A stretch of 64,000 nucleotides of DNA from Podocnemis expansa (taxonomy: Eukaryota > Chordata > Testudines > Podocnemididae): positions 14,190,954 through 14,254,953 of the forward strand of contig ML682007.1 in assembly GCA_007922195.1 (NCBI GenBank), in the 5' to 3' direction. Shown here piece after piece: positions 24,630 to 35,535 of the stretch (positions within the stretch are counted from its first letter, which is position 1; the number at the start of each line of letters is the position of its first letter). The translations under genes and the position numbers were made by a program. A model generated the notes under the pieces. The model had not been told where the DNA came from, ran no database searches, and worked only from the letters and a program-made list of their open reading frames with translations.

Positions 24630-25165
24630 GGGTGGTGTCTACACTTTTGGTTCTCAATTTATGGCTTGCAGGCTACTTGCCACCCAGTCAGCACACAGCT
24701 GTGGCCCTTGTGGTATCCTCAAGTTGTCCAGCTAGCATGGATTTAAATAGCCGTGTAGACAGTGAGGCACTGCTTAGGTTAGTACTGTAGAGACACAGCA
24801 GAACCTTAATTTAGAGCAGGGGTCTGAAACTCTTGGCCAGCGGGCCACATGTGGCCCCTAATGTTATTTCCTGTGGCCTGCAGAGACACTATCATTATTG
24901 ATGTTTGCCATATCATTGTAGGAAAAGGTTTCAGTGGTGTGACCCTCAGGCTAATGTTCTAGTTTTCACGGAGCCCCCGTGGTGATTTGAGTTTGAGACT
25001 CCTGGTTTAGGGTATGTACCCTACGTGGCTTTCTACATGCCCAAGCAGTACCTCCCATGTCTATACAGGCCTGTTTTATTTAGCAGTGATGTGTCCTGCT
25101 GTCTTGCCCTGTCAGACCCTTTCGCTGCAGCATGACTTGTATCTTATGTGTGGCCCAAGTGTAGA
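24630..25165. mobile_element. Probable MITE with GTGTCTACACTT / AAGTGTAGATGAGGCC ends
   Basis: The ends GGTGGTGTCTACACTTTTGG and CCCAAGTGTAGATGAGGCC are inverted. A hAT fragment (24645-24735: GGTTCTCAATTTATGGCTTG) and the hAT at 24817-25004 lie inside. The boundaries are tentative. Confidence 0.4.
24817..25004. mobile_element. hAT-type non-autonomous element (GGGGTCTCAAAC family)
   Basis: The ends are CAGGGGTCTGAAACTC and GTTTGAGACTCCTG. The flanks are ATTTAGAG (24809-24816) and GTTTAGGG (25005-25012), 6 of 8 identical. It has the same orientation as the copy at 10070. Confidence 0.82.
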
Positions 25166-25254
25166 TGAGGCCATAAACTGATACCGGAGTCTATAGAGTG
25201 CCCAGAAGTAGCTCTCCTGACCTTGCGTTAGTTTTCTCGTATGGATGGATCCTG

Positions 25255-25335
25255 GGTAAAGCTCTATGGCTTTTGTTATGCGGGAGGTCAGATGAAATGA
25301 TCTTTAGTAGCCCCTTTTGGCTGTAAAAATCTCAG
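25255..25335 (+). mobile_element. CR1-type LINE 3' terminus
   Basis: GGGAGGTCAGATGAAATGATC then TAGTAGCCCCTTTTGGCTG matches the CR1 3' end (aggtcagactagatgatct...ggtcccttctggc). Confidence 0.6.
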
Positions 25336-26440
25336 ACTGTGTCAAATACTGTTAAAGAAATGTTGGAGTGACATCCTGGCATCAGTTTTTTGATTTATTC
25401 CCCAGAGATAGCACACAGCTTTCCTGTTAATCACAACTCGGTTTACCTCCAACTTGCCATCTGAGCGAGTCCCCTCTGCATCTGCCTTCCTCCTGACAAA
25501 GAGAACAGTCTTCTGCAGAGAGCACAACCTTTTGTTACAAATTCTAATTGTTTATAAGACTGAGGAAAGAAGAAATTAAGACTGATTAGGCATCCACTTT
25601 CCTTCCTTCCTTCTCTGCAGCTCCTTGCTTTGGAGATCTGTCGGAGAAGAAAGCTGGATCTACCCTTCCCCCCCCAAGTAAAAAATAAAAGCACAGAACT
25701 TGGAAATCAGTTGCTTTTTTATAAACCCTCTCTCCCTCCACACCTAATAATATGAAGACAGAATCTCTTTGGATACAGACCTTCCACTAACTAAAAGTTC
25801 CTCTCTTTGTTTCCTTTGGTAGGCAGCTCATAATTCACTTTCTCTTTTGAGGGGAAAGTTTGTAGATGGAAAGCATTAAAACTGTGGGTAATTTAAGTTG
25901 TAGGCCAAGTAAGTTGAATTGTCCTAGTTTGGTCTTTTTATATCTGACAAGAATTGTGTCCCTTGTGAATGGGGACTTGCAAGAGAGAACAATCTGAGCC
26001 GAAGGGAGAAAAGGCTTGCTTCCTTTTAAAACTGGTTTATTTAGTACCTGACCACATTAAGCACTTAATAAGTAGAGATCAAAGACCACATTTTCAGAGC
26101 TGCACATATAAAAATGCTTTTCCAGTAGCAAATACCTAACTTGCATGCGCTGTCATCAGAACTTGTATGCAGAGCAAATATCTCTTTCTGTGTAACTATA
26201 TCACTTGGCTGTTTGCATGGACTGTTTCTGTGATTGTGTGTGCATTCACATCTGTGCACTTATTGTCACTGCAATCTCACAATCTGGCCTGTATGTTTTT
26301 TAGCTTGTAAAAGGGCCAAGAGCACCTTTGTGGGTTGCTGTGGAGTTTGCAACTCCACATGGAAGAAAAAAGCAGTTCATTGATTTCTGGGTCAGTAAGC
26401 AACATGCAGGTGTAAATATTGTGCAGTGTCACTTGGAATC

Positions 26441-26512
26441 AAAACAAACAAGGAGACTGATGGCACTTTTAAGGGCTTATTTATCACAAGTTTACTGATG
26501 TCTTGTTAGAAA
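26441..26512 (+). mobile_element. Headless turtle SINE fragment
   Basis: It starts AAAACAAACAAGGAGACTG, continues GGCACTTTTAAGGGC and degenerates after TTATTTATCACAAG. It begins at the same body position as the other headless arms. Confidence 0.6.
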
Positions 26513-27007
26513 GTGAAGAAAAGGTAAGTGGCAGAACAAAGAGGAATCTTCATTTTCCTTTGCCTCCTATTCTGGTGGAATTGCTGCTGGTTGCTCTTGA
26601 AGAGGAGAGAGACACTGTAGGAAATAGCACAGTATGCATGGAGAGGAGTCTGTTTCAATTCATCTTTCATTCTTAGAAACCTCTATGCTATGCTCCTCTG
26701 TTCGGAAAACATAAGCTTTAAAGTGACTTAGCTCAATGAAAAATGCATCTCTCTGGCTTCTGATTGTATGTCTCCTAGGTTTTGAGCACACTGGTTGTTT
26801 GTAGATGGGAGTTTGGTGCTTAGCTGCCGTTTCCCCTCTATCAGGGCTGCACAGGAAAGTATTGTTTCCTTTAGCATATATAGGCTTATCTGATAAACAA
26901 AAGGAAATCTTCCTCTCTTTATGAAGCTTTTCACAAACTATAAGGACTATAACAGTTTTTCTAATTTTGTTTGTGGGGCTACAAAGCCTTTCATCCAAAC
27001 ATGTCAC

Positions 27008-27205
27008 AGGGCTTTACAAAGAAGTACCAAGACCTTGCAACAACCCCTCAAATAAATAATTGGTAAGACTGCCACTTCACACATGGTTATGTGGGCAGGA
27101 GAGGAGTGCAGAGAAGAGGGGCTAAAAGTTTATGATGTCAGAATTGGTGATGGATTTGGAAATACGATGCAGAAATCTTGGTTCCCAGTTCTTGCTGCAA
27201 CAGGT
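27008..27205 (+). repeat. Ancient LINE/MIR-type fragment
   Basis: AGGGCTTTACAAAGAAGTACC, then ATACGATGCAGAAATCTTGG and TTCCCAGTTCTTGC, in the order seen in the L3/MIR-like family. Confidence 0.45.
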
Positions 27206-28049
27206 AGATCACTCTCCAGGACTTAGCCAGTTTGTTGGTTTTGGGAAGTGTAGAATTTTGTCTCTTAAAATGTCAGGAAAATGAGTCATGTTCTGTGGGT
27301 CACTCAGTTCTGATCTGCTACTTGACCCAGTCAATAGTTCTATTCATCCTACAATACAGTCTTTGTCCTTCTGGCAAACATTTTGTAAGATTTAATCTTT
27401 GTGTGTGAAATAAGGCATTTGATGATGCATTGTCAAAAACATACTACAACATGCTGTAGCTAGCAGATAGGCCAAAAGATTGATTAGGAACCAAGGCAGA
27501 TTCTGGTTCTTATTGCAGCTGAGCATTAATTCCTCATGCTGTCCCAGGCAGATCACTTAATCTTTCTTGTGTGTCCATCTAGTTGGTAAGCTTCCATTTT
27601 CACCACATTTCCTGCTTTTTACCACAGGTGTCTGAGCTCGGCTTTCATTAGGAAACATTGCAGAATGAAAACCATGTTCTGTGGAGGATAAATGTTACAT
27701 TACAGGTGGGACACTCCCTGCATCTTAGCAAACCCTGATGTGCTTAGATGAACTTTCAGGACCCCATATTTAACCAAGAATTTAAAAAAATAGATTAAAG
27801 GGAAACAAATGCTTTAAAAAAATCCAACCAATTAAAAATGCTTCCTTACTCAAATGCTTCCTTGTTCAAATGGTACAAAAGGTCAGACTGTCTAGGCATT
27901 GATTTTTCCCCTTGTTTTTTTTTCTTTTTTTTGGGAGGGTGGGGGTCTCTTGTTCTTCAGTTTTATGCACTATCCTTCTTCCAGATGAACTGAACTCTTG
28001 GGGAAGGAGCTCTCATCAAGTCAAATGCTGTTCTGCTTTCTGAACACTT

Positions 28050-28185
28050 TACAGAGGGGTAGCTGTGTTAGTTTGTGCACAGCAAAAACAAGATTCTTGT
28101 AGCACCTTAAAGACTAAAATTCCTTTGGGCATAAGCTTTCATGGGCTGTGACCCACTTTCATGAGATGTTATGAAAACTTAGACC
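28050..28185 (+). mobile_element. Turtle tRNA-Lys SINE, near full length
   Basis: The head AGAGGGGTAGCTGTGTTAGT includes a B-box-like region. The body follows with AGATTCTTGTAGCACC, AAAGACTAAAATTCC and GGGCATAAGCTTTCATGGG, and ends CCCACTTTCATGAGATG. It is a single copy in + orientation with no inverted partner. Confidence 0.85.
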
Positions 28186-29041
28186 CACTCATGCGTTTGT
28201 GAGCTTCCCTCTGCACTGTCTGCCCTACGGAGGGTAAGAAAACAAACTCAATGAGAGCTTAGGGCATTCTGAACCTTTTGAGGATGGGTCCTCAGTGCTG
28301 TATGTTCAACTTCTATATAGCAGCTCTGCGACCAGTATTAAACATGGGCAGGGTTTAAACTCCTGAGCTTGAAACAGATGGTAGAATATGGTTCCTTAGC
28401 CAGGGTTGTTTGGGACCTCTGTGGAGTTAATGCTGAGAGCCTGTGTTCATTCTGTTTGCTCCATATGATGCATTTCTTATTATCTGAATGCAAATCAGTG
28501 TAGTCTTCCTCCTAATTAGCATCAGACTTTTTCTACTTCCTTTGCTCAAGGACTCATTATGTAGCTTGTTGTTTGGGACTATCAGTATGTGTCTGTAAGT
28601 GGCATCTGGCTGTAGTTGAGGCTCCTCTTTATATAGCTGACACAGAAGCTTGAGTCTCCATAGGAGAGTCAAGAGGATTAATATCTTGTATCCCTTTTTG
28701 ACTCTTTGCTTAACCGTGTCACCTTTCCCCCTTCTCCTTCCTAGCTCCTGACCCATTTTGTATTTTGATATTTGTTAATGTAGTCACTGAAAAGTACTTT
28801 TTTTTAGTAAATCTTGTTGGCCTTATGGAACAAATATCAGTATTATTGGGGGACTTTCTTTTAACAGAGGCAGAACAGCCACTGTTTTCTCATGGTGTTC
28901 TCTTGAGCTTGCCTGACTGACCTGCTCCAATGGCATGAATGTGAAAATAAATACTACTGCGTCCTTTACATGATGCATCCTCCAGCTTCTCTCCTTCCTG
29001 GTCCATTTGCCCCAGTTTTGCGCTATATAGCCTTCCTGTCC

Positions 29042-29068
29042 TAGGTAGGTAGGTAAGTAAGTAAGTAG
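29042..29068. repeat. (TAGG)n/(TAAG)n microsatellite
   Basis: Three TAGG units followed by three TAAG-type units. Confidence 0.9.
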
Positions 29069-29154
29069 CAGAGTCCTGGCTAGACATTCAGAAGGAAAAA
29101 TGGCTTTGCCCAACAATGACATGTAGAAGTAGAACTAAAATGTAATCTCTCTCT

Positions 29155-29177
29155 CAGTCTGTCTGTCTGTCTGTCTG
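29155..29177. repeat. (TCTG)n microsatellite
   Basis: Five TCTG units after a short CT run. Confidence 0.9.
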
Positions 29178-30175
29178 CTTGTGCATGGGGTTGTTCATCT
29201 ATAACTACCATCCAAAATGGGTCAGTTCCTCTTTTGACCTTGATCTTGCAGAATCCATTGAAAATACAAAAAGTGACTTTGCAGAATTAGGGTTGGACTA
29301 AGTATATTTGTCTCTATATAATGTAGAAAGATTGAAAGGGTAGGTACTCCAGTGAGGTTCTTCATTGTTCTTTTATTGCTTTTTGTAACATGTAGGTCAG
29401 AATGCTTATTATGATGTGTCCTCCATAAGTAAGACTAAACTAAACTTGCCAAATGACCAAAGAATGTACTGTTCTGTAGCATCTCTGCTATAGGTTTTGT
29501 CTGTTTTACTTATTTGCAAATACAAAAAATCCAGTCTTCAGTGTGAAATGAATGTGATTCTACTGTAAAAGGGAGACCAGTATGCTGATGAAGAGATTTC
29601 TGTACTGACATTCTGTATCTTTGCCAGTTATTTCACATGGGTATTCTGTTTATATTTTCCGGGGAAATATGACCTTTTAAACTGTACTGTTAAAATGCAA
29701 TCTCAGATCTCAATCACATCAGCTTTTAGGCCTGTATGCATAATTGTGACACTTGTGTTTTTTTAGTAAAATATTCTGCAGCCAATATAAATACATGTAT
29801 CCAAACCTTTTAGAACAAATGTATAGTCATGTTCTGGCAGTGAAGGTCCTAGTTCTCAGTTCAAATTTATATATGTAGTTGACCCAAGAGATAGATTTAT
29901 GCAGGCTCATAAAATTAGGCTTGGAAAAAAATCTGTCAGGTTAACCAATGCAGAAATGGTCTTCAGCTGTGTGTGATTTTTTTTCTTGAGATCTACTGTC
30001 TATCTTAAAATAAAATGTTGGCATATTAAAATACCTATTCTGATCACAAACCCTATAGTTGACAGTTCTGTGCTTTTAATGTATGAGAGTCACATCAAGT
30101 CCTTCATCAAACAACTCTCTGGTTTGACCTTTGGACTTGATCTTCTATTCAACTGAGCTGAAGATTGTACTAAAT

Positions 30176-30493
30176 CAGGGATTGGCAACCCAAAAGATAA
30201 GAAGAGCCATTTTAAAAAACTCCTTCAATAACCAAGTGTTTTGAGAGCCACAATGGGTGAAGCTTCCTGGTGGGGAGAGCTGGGCAAGAGTGCCTGCTGC
30301 AGGGTCACCTGGTGGCATGGCTGGGGGGGGGGGGGGGGGCCGCCAACCAACCCCGGGGCCCCGGGGGGCAGTGGAGGGGCCTGGCTTGGGCCACTTGCAG
30401 AGTCCTCCAGCGGTGGTGGTGGGGAGCCTGGAGCCACAAGGGGGAAGCCAAAGAGCCTCATGCAGCTTCAGAGCCCCAGGCTGCAGACCTTTG
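30176..30493. mobile_element. hAT-type element with GC-rich core
   Basis: The left end CAGGGATTGGCAACCC and right end GGCTGCAGACCTTTG are diverged inverted repeats. The flanks are TACTAAAT (30168-30175) and TAGTAAAT (30494-30501), 7 of 8 identical. AAGAGCCATTTTAAAAAAC and GTGTTTTGAGAGCCACAA are hAT-like internal blocks. The core has a 17-nt G run. The several overlapping GC-rich ORFs here are compositional. Confidence 0.7.
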
Positions 30494-30807
30494 TAGTAAA
30501 TGATGTGCCTTTTGAGAACGACTGTATCCCTTAGAATTGCATTGGACTGACAGATTGGCTCTTCTACCTTGTCTAATCTCCACCCAGGCTGAATTCAGGC
30601 AAACTAAGGCATTTTTGGCAGATTTATTTAAATCTGGATAATTTATCTTTTCAAAAATCAGCAGCATAACTCATGAAGCTTAAAAAATCAAATCATAACA
30701 ACACTCTTTCTCCTTGCCTTTAAGACCCTACTTGTCTCCTCCCATGCCTGCACTACCTGAAGGCTAGCATCTCCTTGATGCAAGCCTGGAAGCCTGATGA
30801 TTTTTTC

Positions 30808-30838
30808 CTCTTCTCTTCTCTTCTCTTCTCTTCTCTTC
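30808..30838. repeat. (TTCTC)n microsatellite
   Basis: About six CTTCT units in a row. Confidence 0.93.
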
Positions 30839-31042
30839 GCCTTGCCCCAGAATGTCTTTTTCTCTGTGCATATACCTGCTCATACAATTTGTTAAATTAC
30901 CTTCCTGTCTCCATTCAAGTCCCTGCTCAAGTCTGGCTATGTTTAAAAACAACCAAACAAACAAAACCCCCCAACAAACGGTCTTTTGAACTTCCTCTCC
31001 TCTCCAATGAAGTGAAAAATTACTGAAGTTACTTTCTTTTCT

Positions 31043-31278
31043 ACAAAAATGAGAGTCCTGTGGCACCTTAAAGACTAACAGATTTCTTTGGGCATAAGCT
31101 TTTGTGGGGTACAACCTACTTTGCCAGAAACAGCTGTGTTATTTTGTGGTGTTGTAGTTATTCTGATGAAGTGGGCTGGAGCCATGAAAGCTTATACCCA
31201 AAGAAATCTGTTATAGGTGCCACAGGACTCTCATTGATTTTGCTGTACACAGACTAACATGGCTACCCCTCTAGAAAT
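31043..31278. mobile_element. Inverted composite turtle tRNA-Lys SINE (pair 4)
   Basis: The left + arm begins ACAAAAATGAGAGTCCTGTGG and runs through CAGATTTCTTTGGGCATAAGC to about 31130. The right minus arm (about 31150-31275) is complete, ending with GGCTACCCCTCTAG, the reversed head. Both arms carry the subfamily variants ATGAGAGTCC and CAGATTTCTTTGGG, which differ from other copies in the window. TTTCTTTTCT flanks the unit at 31033-31042 and 31279-31288. Confidence 0.78.
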
Positions 31279-31319
31279 TTTCTTTTCTGTGTTTTCTGAC
31301 ATGCCCCGTCTTTTTCTGT

Positions 31320-31412
31320 GTCTGTCTTGTAGGTTTTAAGCTCTTTGAAACAGAGAGCCACTGTATTTGTCTTTTACTGCACCATCTACAATGATAAAGA
31401 ACATTAAAATAT
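31320..31412 (+). repeat. CR1/L3-type LINE tail fragment
   Basis: GTTTTAAGCTCTTTGAAAC, then AGAGAGCCACTGTATTTGTC and TACTGCACC. This is the 'aaactctttggggcagggactgtctt...tacagcacc' pattern. Confidence 0.5.
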
Positions 31413-33089
31413 AGAAACTTCTAGTGCCATGGATTTTCTTGGCACCTAATAGTGTTTGCTCTCCCCCATCCCTGGCAATTTGGTACATTTAGTGTAAAAC
31501 CTCTGTCTTTAAAATATATATTCCCTATGCAGTCTTTTTAAAAACAATTATGCACATGCATATGTGCTGCAGGGAGAGAAGTTCCCTTTAGAGGCTCTTG
31601 GAGAAGTTCTTCTATTCTTGGTACTTTTATCAAGATGATGAATTGAAGACGGCTCCTGCCAGCATTTTCTCTGTACCACTAAAAATCCTGATGTACTCCG
31701 AACTTCTGACTGAGGAGTTGTGAAATAAAACAATTAGCTGCTAATTATGTAGCGAGGCATCTTGGGGATAAACTCTAATGTAAACTCACTTTGGTCTAGA
31801 TTAATGAGCATGGGTTTGTTGAAATAACTAATGACCATTTTGCTATTCTGGGAGCCCAAAGAAAGGGCTTTGATAGATTTTTAAATCCGCAAAGCAGACA
31901 CTGTATTTAATGATTCTGACCTAATTCTTAAGATTGACTTCACTGGGGTGGATCCTGCCCTGCAAGACCCTTGCCTGTATTGCGTTATTGTAGATTCATC
32001 TGCGTTTGCTAAAAACCAATTGAGGCAGAGGCTTTGGATACCAGATTCCTATATGAATTACTTCATTATGCTGAAGTTCCCCTGCCTTCACCCCTGCAAA
32101 GCAGAGAATTTACACTTAATCTGCTTCATTTAGCTAAATTTTTCCTATGGCTTGTGAATCCTACTCAGTCATTCCGACCTCGGGATTCCCCAGAACTTCT
32201 CACCTTTTCTAGCCTGGCTTTCTGTCCCAGATCATTAACTCCTTTTTGTTGGGACAACTGTGGTCTATGAACACTGTAGAGCTCTGAACAAGTTGTGAGT
32301 GTGTAACTAATCATTAAAGAATAGCTTTGGTCCAGGAAGGTCCAGTGTGTTTTAACCAGACACACCCCCCAAATTTCTTTTCCTATGTGCTTTCTGACCA
32401 TGACTGGAAATGCCTTGACTATTACGCATTGAAGTTACTTGCTGAGAATTCAATGGCAGTGTATTGCTGATTTTTCAAAAACTGCTGTAACTTTAAGCTG
32501 TTTAGCAACCTGATTATAAGAGTGTAGGATCTATAGCGGGGTTGGGCTTTGGCTCGTAACCTCATGAGACTCTTTCACAATTAAACTGGCCAACGGAGTG
32601 CCTGTCCTCCTCATTCTCCACCTACCAGACGAGGTTGGAGCTGCTTTCTTGTGGCAGAGTGGTGTGGCTAGAGGATTCTGCCCATTGGGAAAGGGAGTTT
32701 CAGAGGGTCAGTAAGTGTAGCTACCCCTGGTCTATAGCTACTAGTCAGATTAATTTTTCCACACTGGCTGAGACTTAAAGGAATTGTTTCCTCTCTCCTT
32801 TAGAGAACTAGGACTGGATTTGGAATTCAGAGAGCTTCTATAACCACCAGTTTATGCAAACTCAGAGTCGCTTCATGCTCCATTTCTCTGTGGGTCACAC
32901 AGAGAAGTCAGTCCTGAACCATGATGATTCTAGTCTCTCTCTCTCTGCAGTTTAGCTGGGCTGTTTCATAGCAGCTGAAGATCATCATTTCAAGAAATCA
33001 CATAGGGAAGGGAGAATATAGCATTGTTACCCAGGCCTAGCCACAAGACTGGATCACACATGCAAGTTCTCTGCTGCTGTAGGTGTCGG

Positions 33090-33178
33090 GGAGTGGGGGG
33101 CTTTCAGCCTGCAGCGACACACTCATGGCTGTCTGGTGACACACTTTTGTGTTGTGACACAGTGATTGAGGACTGCTG
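33090..33178. mobile_element. Decayed hAT miniature
   Basis: GCAGCGACACACTCATGGC and GTGACACAGTGATTGAGGAC parallel the element at 45903-46051. The left boundary and target duplication are unclear. Confidence 0.5.
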
Positions 33179-33524
33179 CGCTAGAGCTGCATATAGTGGA
33201 CCCCAGCCATAGCCAGGGCTTCCAAGTTTCCTGACTAACTGGCTGGGCTGGGGATTTTCCCTCAGCCCTGCCGTGTGCAAGTAAGGGGGTGGGAGAGGAG
33301 CCAGGGATACTCCTGGAGCTGGGGGGAAGGAACAGGCTAAGTGCTGGATGGAACCTGCCCAGATGGGGCTTTTCCCCCAAGTCTCATGCTGCAGGGCTCG
33401 GGCTGGAAATAGCTGCCTCCAGCTCTGAAGAAGCCAAGGAAGAGGGGCAGGGTTGGGGCTGCGACCACTCACCTCCCCCCCCCATCCCTAGCTGCCCTAC
33501 TTGTGGTATGAAATGGGAATTTCT

Positions 33525-33640
33525 GCTGCTGTTGGGTAGTGGACACCTCTGCTTAACATGCAGAAGGTCCTGGGTTCAATTCCCAGGGGGTTGGACTCGA
33601 TGATCTCACGAGGTCCCTTCCAGCCCTGTGATTTGATTTG
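33525..33640 (+). mobile_element. tRNA-like SINE with CR1-type 3' tail
   Basis: The 5' part keeps an anticodon arm (TCTGC/GCAGA, loop TTAACAT, so a Val AAC-like anticodon at 33555-33557). It also keeps a perfect T arm (CTGGG/CCCAG, loop TTCAATT) with a B-box-like GGTTCAATTCC. The acceptor and D arms are degenerate, so it is not a functional tRNA. From about 33588 it continues as GGTTGGACTCGATGATC and GGTCCCTTCCAGCCC, the CR1 3' end. tRNA heads joined to CR1 tails are a known SINE design, CR1 providing reverse transcriptase in trans. Confidence 0.65.
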
Positions 33641-35309
33641 AAGAGAGGGGACAAGCATTTCCTGAATCCTCAAGTGTGACTTTGCATCTTAAAACAACAA
33701 ACAAAAGCAGGGCAGGCACTTTTTTGCCAGTAGGAGCTATCTGTATTAACACTGACTCGCTGCACAAATACAGAACAAAGCTGGCCCTGCAGAGTTCACC
33801 TGCTTGAGAAGTGTGAGCAGAGCCATAATTCTCTGTTTCAGTGCCGGAACATGCCCCTTGCAATTAGCAGCACTTGGGGCCGGTGCTGCGAAATGCAGCA
33901 GATTTCCTGAGGTTTGTACCCAAGTAAGGCAGCTCTGTTCACCTGAGCAGGGAACTGTCCCTCACTGCTCTTTTTTGGTTGTTCTCTGATTGTGGATCCT
34001 GTCTTACCAGCACTTTCCGTAACAATGCTTCAGCTACCTCAAAGGGTTGCTTGTGAGTGTTCTCATTTTGTGGTGAAAATTGTTTCTGAAAGTTGCCCGG
34101 GCTCTGTAATTGTAAAGGAAAGAATTACTTGGGCTTAACAACTAGAGAGCAGAGGTGGAGAATAATTCATAACCTGGCTTTTTTCCTTGATTGTGGCCTC
34201 TTGAAGCCCCACTCTGCACCCTACAGCTCAGATGTGCTGCTGTGCCTGATGACATCCTCTTTTGCACCTCCCACCCTGCTCTCCTGAGTCCTGGGAGTTA
34301 AGTAATGAGGTTTCAAGAACAGAACCGTCTCCCTTTCGAGTTGCCAGGTCAGAGAGAACAAAGGGAAGACCTCATGAGAATTTCCAAGTTGCATCTCTGA
34401 GCTCAGCAGAGGAAATTGCTGGAAAGTTAAGGCTTTCACAAAGCAGTGACTAAGCAGGGGGGAGGAAAAACTCCTAAGCATTTATTTTCCATTGCTCCCT
34501 CCAGCTCCTCTGATCTACTTGTTTGGCCTGGAAAGGGTCCTGAGATCAGCCATCCCTGCTGTCCTCTCTACAGATCTGCCATACAGTAGAGGCTGTTTGC
34601 TCAGACTTTGGAGGCAGAGGCAGGCAGAGGAAGAGGAGGTGTGAGAATGCAGGTGATCATCTGCCATGGCCTTTAAAGTGATCAGCAAACCATCAATCTT
34701 GTTCCTTACTATAGTTTTCACCACAAAACCCCATCAGAAGGAATCTGGTAGCTTCTTTTAGGATGGTGCCATGCACAACGTTCATGTTGTTTTTCTCTAG
34801 GAGGGGCAGTTCTTCACACTACCCTATAGCAAAATCTCTGTCATGTTCGCTCTCTCCCTTCCTTAAGCTCTCCTTAAATTGTCTTGTTTGCCCAGTGCCT
34901 CACACAGTTGAGTCCTGGACTGTGACTGAAGTTAATATCCTGATGTAAATAATACATTTCAGTAGAGTAAAAGGTACATCCCTCCTTTCATCCCCACCTT
35001 CATCAAACACTTCCATTTGCTAGCTTTCAAAGGTAGGGTGTAAGAATTCTAGGAACAAGCTATGTTGGTGCTGCCTTTTTAAGGTCTGAACTTCACTTTT
35101 AAGACCAGTGTATTGCAAATACTCTTTCTCCTGGAAACATCCCCTTCTGTTCAGATTCTTGCTCTATGTTGGGTGCTGTTATGGTAAAATACTTCAGTGA
35201 CTGCTGCTGAGGTCTGAATGGAACAGCCTTTTCCAGGAAATATTTTATAAATCAAATCTGATTACTTGAACTTTGGGTTTGGTTCACACCCATCAGCTTC
35301 AGAGCGTGA

Positions 35310-35535
35310 AGTTGGATAGTGCTAGCATTTTACACTTATGTATTGCTTGCTGTGTGGTGGGCTCAAAGCAATTTGTAAACATGTGTCTAGCTTTACAAGC
35401 CCTTCAGCCCCCCCCACCCCCATGATCCCTTTGTTGCAGATGGGGAAAATAAGGCACAGCAAAAATGCGTTTGCTCCATATTCTTACTGTGCAGTGGCAG
35501 AACTGGGAATAGAACTGCAACTTCTTGTCTAGTAG
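35310..35535 (+). repeat. Ancient LINE/MIR-type fragment
   Basis: CACTTATGTATTGCTTGCTG, AAAGCAATTTGTAAACATG, GTTGCAGATGGGGAAAATAAG, then CAGAACTGGGAATAGAACTG are in the order of the L3/MIR-like family (thin spacing between blocks). Confidence 0.6.

Noticed and set aside
30225..30534. Several overlapping open frames rich in Gly, Pro and Ala on both strands
   Set aside because: They come from the GC-rich core and G run of a hAT element (30176-30493); no protein family is visible.
33525..33588. A functional tRNA-Val gene
   Set aside because: The anticodon and T arms pair, but the acceptor and D arms do not, there is no pol III terminator at the expected end, and the sequence continues straight into a CR1 tail.
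33104..33603. Long frames of 122 and 104 codons on opposite strands
   Set aside because: They overlap in a GC-richer stretch spanning hAT and SINE/CR1 sequence. No conserved motif is present and no splice or start context supports them.
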